The notes below the pieces were generated by a model that saw only the letters and a program-made list of their open reading frames with translations, ran no database searches and had not been told where the DNA came from. DNA of 10,739 nt, from contig LGRX02012555.1 in NCBI GenBank assembly GCA_001247695.2, positions 1 through 10,739 of the forward strand, given 5' to 3'. The stretch comes from Cymbomonas tetramitiformis. Taxonomy: Eukaryota > Chlorophyta > Pyramimonadophyceae > Pyramimonadales > Pyramimonadaceae. Made by a program: the position numbers and the translations under genes. Below are positions 7,145 to 10,739 of this stretch, piece after piece (within the stretch, counting starts at the first letter, position 1; each line of letters opens with the position of its first letter).

Positions 7145-10100
7145 CCCGAGTCGACAACGCTATTCATTCGGCTAATTTCGGTTCAAAAATGCAACATAAT
7201 GATAACAGAATGTGCTATTATAGTAGGCAAATTGGTTATAGACGGGCAGACAAAGTTTCATATTTTTAGCACCAAGGTATATTAGTTTGTTCATAACTAT
7301 GCCCCACAAGGTAATGCTACGGTCACTGTAACTCCGTAAAATATCATAACGCGACGGCCGCTCTACGTGACGAAACGTCCCATTTCCTTTACACTTTTGC
7401 CATAAACCTTGTGTACCCGCTGTGCTAGTGTGCATTCGCGTTTGACCATTATATCCGTGTATGAACACCAAAGTTCAAAATAGAAATCTCGAACCCAGGT
7501 TCGCAATCGGGAACATAATTGTCCTGCAACTTTATATGTGTAGTGGTGAATCAACCATTCCTTTAACGATAACGGAATCCTTCCATGCAAGAAATCCCCA
7601 CGGTGCCTAGGTGAGAACCACGCCGCCAGCAAGGTTGTGTCAAGTCTCGTGCCGCCCGGGGGGAGTGAAGCATTTAACTTCTCAGTTAGCACCTCTAATC
7701 CTTTGGTACGCACGGATGCGATCGCTGGACACATACTCAATATATGATGCTCATTGGCGATAGCCTCGTCATTAGGATGTAAATGACAATGACATCTCGG
7801 ATATAAATCAGGATAGTTTCGCATGTTTGTCACTTGAATATTCCTAGGTGTGGGGAGACTGCCTACCGATAACTTTGCCATAAAAATATCTTGTTTACAT
7901 AGCCCCGCCCAACCTTTGCGCGACGCCTCATCCCACATGTCATCTCTTACCAGATACCGCAAATGACTTGTATCTTTCGTTTTGGCTAACGCCTCCCGGA
8001 GCATCGCATCGTCCAACATCGAATACACAAAACTGTGTGAAGCGTGTGTCCTAATGATAGGACCTCTATCTTGCGAAGTCTCGTGGTTCTCTTTTCTTAG
8101 ATACAAACGAGGCAGATATATAAAAGGCTCTCTAAACAAGCATGGTGCATCTCTCGCCGTTCTTGCGATGGCATCAGCCTCCCGATTCAAGTTACTTGTC
8201 ATATCGATATTCTTAGTGTGACCCTTGACATGTTTGATATGCGTGTAGGCCCCCAAAACCCGGCGTTTATCAATAATGCGCACGATGAGAAGATACATCG
8301 AATAATTCGGCAAAGTCTTCCACAAGCGCGGGTCTTCCGACACTCGCACTTTATCTATATATTTTATGGATCGCTTAGAGTCACTGTGGATCGTCAAATC
8401 ATATTCTAGTTTCTGAATTAGTAATGCGTGTAATATGCCATACGCCTCGGCACGCTCAGCCGATTGTTCTCCCGGAATAGAGGAGCTCAAGGCCACACCT
8501 TCACCGATGACGGCACATCCAGCCTTGTTAGTAAGAGGGTTGAAACTACCATCGGTCGCTAGATCCAAACTTGTCGAGAAAAATACACCATCGTTTGTAT
8601 CACGCAGGATGCCCGTGGCGGACAATGTGATAGGGCAGTTCCATGGTTTGTTTTTATACTCTCGACACAAATCCCACACAATGCATATAAGCCGGGCGCG
8701 TGATTCGACGTTAAGTTGGCGCGCAACAATCGAGTTCCCTAAGTCGATATCCAACATGTCCTTAAAAGAGTTAAAAGAAATCTGAGAAGTCGGCGGTGCC
8801 TCTTGGGACATGCATCTGTCAAGTGGGCCTCCTTTTGCGCTCCCGAGGGGGAAAATACTCGCAATCGACCAATGCCCGCACTTTCCTATAAAGTCTCCGA
8901 GGTCTTGGGCACGAGAAAACGCCTTGACCGAAATCCCTAAGAAATCTCGCAACGTGCATCCATGTCTGTCAGCGTGGTGTGGGTTATATTCGATAGTCAG
9001 TTTATTTTTAGCAAGCCCTATTCCAGCCTCTCTCAAATACGCCGGATATGTCTGGCATTTCTGAACTGACGGCATCTTATTCGTTTGGTTACCCGTCTCC
9101 CCATTTAGTAGATTCCAACCCGTTTCGGCCCTCAGCTCCTTTATCGTATCAATTGTGGTTATATAACAGTATTTACTCGGAGAATGCACCGCGTGCAGCA
9201 AATTATCTATCTTCGAGGTGTAATATGTCGCCATTACGTTATCGACGCCAAAACCCCGTCCCGAGGATTTGTTGAAAACTGCCCCCCTAGGGGTGCATAG
9301 CATGCATTTGAGTTTTTTGCTAACCAATTCCCAGACCGCCTGGCTTAACCCGTTCACCGTATTACACGAGGCATCCCCTTCTTCATTTCTCTTCCCTGCC
9401 GTCTTCATCGCCATCCAATTCCCTGCAAAAAAGTATCCGAGAATGCTATGAATGTCCGCGTTCACAATGCGTACCACCTCCGTCTGGCGGAAGGAACTTA
9501 ATTCCATTCTCTCTATAGCTTTTGTAAATTTTCTCACCAACTTCATGTTATGATGTTTCCAAATTGCGGCGGCCCCCATGTTGGTATCGCCAATTACCAT
9601 AAGGTATCCTAGATATTCGAACGGTATCGTATTCGGCCTGTGTGGAATCGCGCATGCATTGCCCATGTGGTCGGGTACACAGATATCCGGTGGGATTTCG
9701 CCGTTCGGGATGAACGTCGTATAGTGACACTTCGATGGCCCTAGGTTCAATCCCACAGCCTTCAAAAATACTGAGAAAAGGCCAATCATTTTCTTAAATT
9801 CGTTCGGGTCATCGCTCATAATAAGATTATCGTCCGCGAATGCGCAACCTGGGATATTCAAAATATTTCCGGTGTCGCCTTGCCGCCTCATCCCTTCAGG
9901 TATTTTGGCGTGTTTGACTTCCCACTTATAACCCATGTTATTGTGCTCAATAAACTTAAGGAAGATATCATATACAATATTAAAACGCAATGGCGAAAGA
10001 GCGCACCCTTGTTTGCAACCTTGCTCGACGGGGAAAAACTCGGTGTATCCCATAGGCGAGCGTACAGTACAATTAAAACCAGACTGAAGATTGTGGATCA

Positions 10101-10436
10101 TATGTCTAACCTTTTCGTCAAAGCCGATATGCGATAACGAGTTCAAGAAAGCATCGAAATTTACTGTGTCGAATGCCTTCCGTACGTCCGTGGACAATAT
10201 GTAGAGAGGCTTGTTGTGTCTGTGCGCGTGCTTGATCACGTTCTGAAGTACATTTACTTGCGTCAAACAGCTAAAGTTTGGACGTCCGGCCGCCTGTATA
10301 TCGGACATACCGTTCGAATTTGAAATAACCTTCATCATCCTATTGTTGATAATCTTAGTAACCAATTTGTATAAAATCGGCAATAGGGTGATGCCTCTGT
10401 GGCTACTATCCCGAGATCCTTGTGGGAGGACCTAGA
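7145..10436 (-). mobile_element. 5'-truncated LINE-type (non-LTR) retrotransposon with RNase H
   Basis: The element is defined by its polyprotein at 7363-10431. RT and RNase H lie in that order without integrase or protease, and the RT has LINE-like motif spacing, which places it with RNase H-bearing non-LTR elements (I/Tad-like groups). The left edge given here is approximate: no poly-A tail, simple-repeat tail or target-site duplication could be identified. The ORF begins abruptly inside RT block 1, so ORF1, the endonuclease and the N-terminal fingers of RT are missing on this side. The right edge coincides with a hairpin at 10415-10462. The sequence beyond it does not continue the polyprotein. 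Confidence 0.85.
7363..10431 (-). CDS. LINE polyprotein fragment: reverse transcriptase, RNase H, C-terminal zinc-binding segment
   Basis: The frame is open for 1022 codons with no internal stop; numbering starts at its first codon, 10431. It begins in RT block 1 with LPQGSRDSSHRGITLLPILY. RT catalytic motif A is LSTDVRKAFD (Asp82), motif B is EQGCKQGCALSPLRFN (about 136-151) and motif C is FADD (Asp200, Asp201), all intact. RNase H follows, with Asp627 in ATDGSF, Glu662 in RAEAYG, Asp684 in HSDS and Asp753 in READAIA, plus HVKGHT before the last, so all four metal-binding acids are present. Near 878-902, C-x-C, a histidine pair and C-P (CHCH...EHHILSMCP) form a zinc-binding-like segment typical of LINE C-termini. 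The protein ends KEMGRFVT. No upstream endonuclease is visible, and TAG at 10432-10434 closes the frame. No ATG lies near the true start, so it is a fragment. The intact frame suggests fairly recent insertion. Confidence 0.95.
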   Translation of the reverse strand, partial: VLPQGSRDSSHRGITLLPILYKLVTKIINNRMMKVISNSNGMSDIQAAGRPNFSCLTQVNVLQNVIKHAHRHNKPLYILSTDVRKAFDTVNFDAFLNSLSHIGFDEKVRHMIHNLQSGFNCTVRSPMGYTEFFPVEQGCKQGCALSPLRFNIVYDIFLKFIEHNNMGYKWEVKHAKIPEGMRRQGDTGNILNIPGCAFADDNLIMSDDPNEFKKMIGLFSVFLKAVGLNLGPSKCHYTTFIPNGEIPPDICVPDHMGNACAIPHRPNTIPFEYLGYLMVIGDTNMGAAAIWKHHNMKLVRKFTKAIERMELSSFRQTEVVRIVNADIHSILGYFFAGNWMAMKTAGKRNEEGDASCNTVNGLSQAVWELVSKKLKCMLCTPRGAVFNKSSGRGFGVDNVMATYYTSKIDNLLHAVHSPSKYCYITTIDTIKELRAETGWNLLNGETGNQTNKMPSVQKCQTYPAYLREAGIGLAKNKLTIEYNPHHADRHGCTLRDFLGISVKAFSRAQDLGDFIGKCGHWSIASIFPLGSAKGGPLDRCMSQEAPPTSQISFNSFKDMLDIDLGNSIVARQLNVESRARLICIVWDLCREYKNKPWNCPITLSATGILRDTNDGVFFSTSLDLATDGSFNPLTNKAGCAVIGEGVALSSSIPGEQSAERAEAYGILHALLIQKLEYDLTIHSDSKRSIKYIDKVRVSEDPRLWKTLPNYSMYLLIVRIIDKRRVLGAYTHIKHVKGHTKNIDMTSNLNREADAIARTARDAPCLFREPFIYLPRLYLRKENHETSQDRGPIIRTHASHSFVYSMLDDAMLREALAKTKDTSHLRYLVRDDMWDEASRKGWAGLCKQDIFMAKLSVGSLPTPRNIQVTNMRNYPDLYPRCHCHLHPNDEAIANEHHILSMCPAIASVRTKGLEVLTEKLNASLPPGGTRLDTTLLAAWFSPRHRGDFLHGRIPLSLKEWLIHHYTYKVAGQLCSRLRTWVRDFYFELWCSYTDIMVKRECTLAQRVHKVYGKSVKEMGRFVT

Positions 10437-10462
10437 ACGCTCTAGATCCTCCCACAAGGATC
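10415..10462. repeat. Inverted repeat, 22-bp arms and 4-base loop, at the LINE 5' edge
   Basis: Arms at 10415-10436 and 10441-10462 are complementary at 21 of 22 positions; the exception is 10431 against 10446. They are separated by ACGC (10437-10440). The left arm is coding DNA of RT block 1 (the VLPQGS codons). The right arm repeats it in inverted orientation. The polyprotein frame meets TAG at 10432-10434 inside the hairpin. Confidence 0.95.
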
Positions 10463-10739
10463 ACTTTTTCAATAATTTATTTAGGCGCCCCACGAGCTTT
10501 CTACAAGTCAACACCAAGGAATACTTTCCACATGGGACCTATACTAAGTAGTATGGTGCGTGGTTTGACGAGAATCCATCATATATACTCCTAGCTAATG
10601 CATTTATAGCATGCCCCAACCAAATTTTGAATTGCTACGCCTTTTAAAGCTTCAAAAGCGGGGTGTATCTTCCATAATTTTTTGCCAATCGTATATCGAT
10701 CCTTTGCCACCATAGACATGATATATCTCAAGGTATGCA
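10463..10739. other. No gene seen to the right of the hairpin
   Basis: AT-leaning sequence with no recognisable RT, endonuclease or other domain on either strand. The minus-strand polyprotein frame carries five stop codons between here and the ORF, about the number expected in random DNA. One plus-strand frame is open for about 57 codons from just right of the hairpin loop but matches nothing I know. Confidence 0.5.

Noticed and set aside
7172..7471. 99-codon minus-strand open frame overlapping the end of the LINE polyprotein
   Set aside because: It overlaps the well-supported RT/RNase H frame in a different phase and encodes nothing recognisable; probably 3' UTR.
7982..10137. Several plus-strand open frames of 60-116 codons opposite the LINE
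   Set aside because: Antisense shadows of a long real frame; none has a motif.
10432..10739. Upstream extension of the LINE polyprotein in the same frame (EKVILVGGSR-like text)
   Set aside because: Five stops in about 100 codons match random expectation, and the short resemblance to pre-RT sequence lies in the hairpin arm.

Overview
This is eukaryotic nuclear DNA. The main gene is split by five GT-AG introns with consistent reading-frame phases. The window also holds an RNase H-bearing non-LTR retrotransposon and long simple-sequence arrays. The cation transporter reads most like the manganese-type cation diffusion facilitators (plant MTP8-MTP11 group), so an alga or other photosynthetic protist/early plant lineage is plausible. 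The species cannot be fixed from this window.

Layout from left to right. 1-150: end of a 19-bp tandem repeat. 150-1130: mostly unassigned, with one weak plus-strand split-ORF candidate. 1170-1380: cluster of C/G homopolymer runs. 1380-1790: GC-rich island with overlapping open frames on both strands, unrecognised. 1800-2330: AT-rich DNA downstream of the transporter, probably partly its 3' UTR. 2356-5259, minus strand: six-exon gene for a 478-residue CDF/MTP metal transporter, whose exons I reconstructed by splice sites, phase and family alignment. 5260-5935: its upstream region, with small inverted repeats. 5936-6240: about 61 units of a GACAT pentamer array. 6240-6700: short repeats, a small interrupted ORF and a second CATGT-type array in the opposite orientation. 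6700-7140: unassigned, with C- and G-runs. 7363-10431, minus strand: a LINE-type polyprotein (reverse transcriptase, RNase H, C-terminal zinc-binding segment) with catalytic residues intact but 5' truncated. Its 5' edge lies in a near-perfect 22-bp-arm hairpin. 10463-10739: unassigned.

The two genes are functionally unrelated. The transporter is a host housekeeping or metal-tolerance gene that probably loads Mn or a similar divalent metal into an endomembrane compartment. The LINE and the satellites are repetitive DNA that has accumulated upstream of it. I see no operon, CRISPR array, rRNA or tRNA. The most unusual structures are the hairpin at the LINE 5' edge and the pair of oppositely oriented, sequence-related satellite arrays between the two genes.
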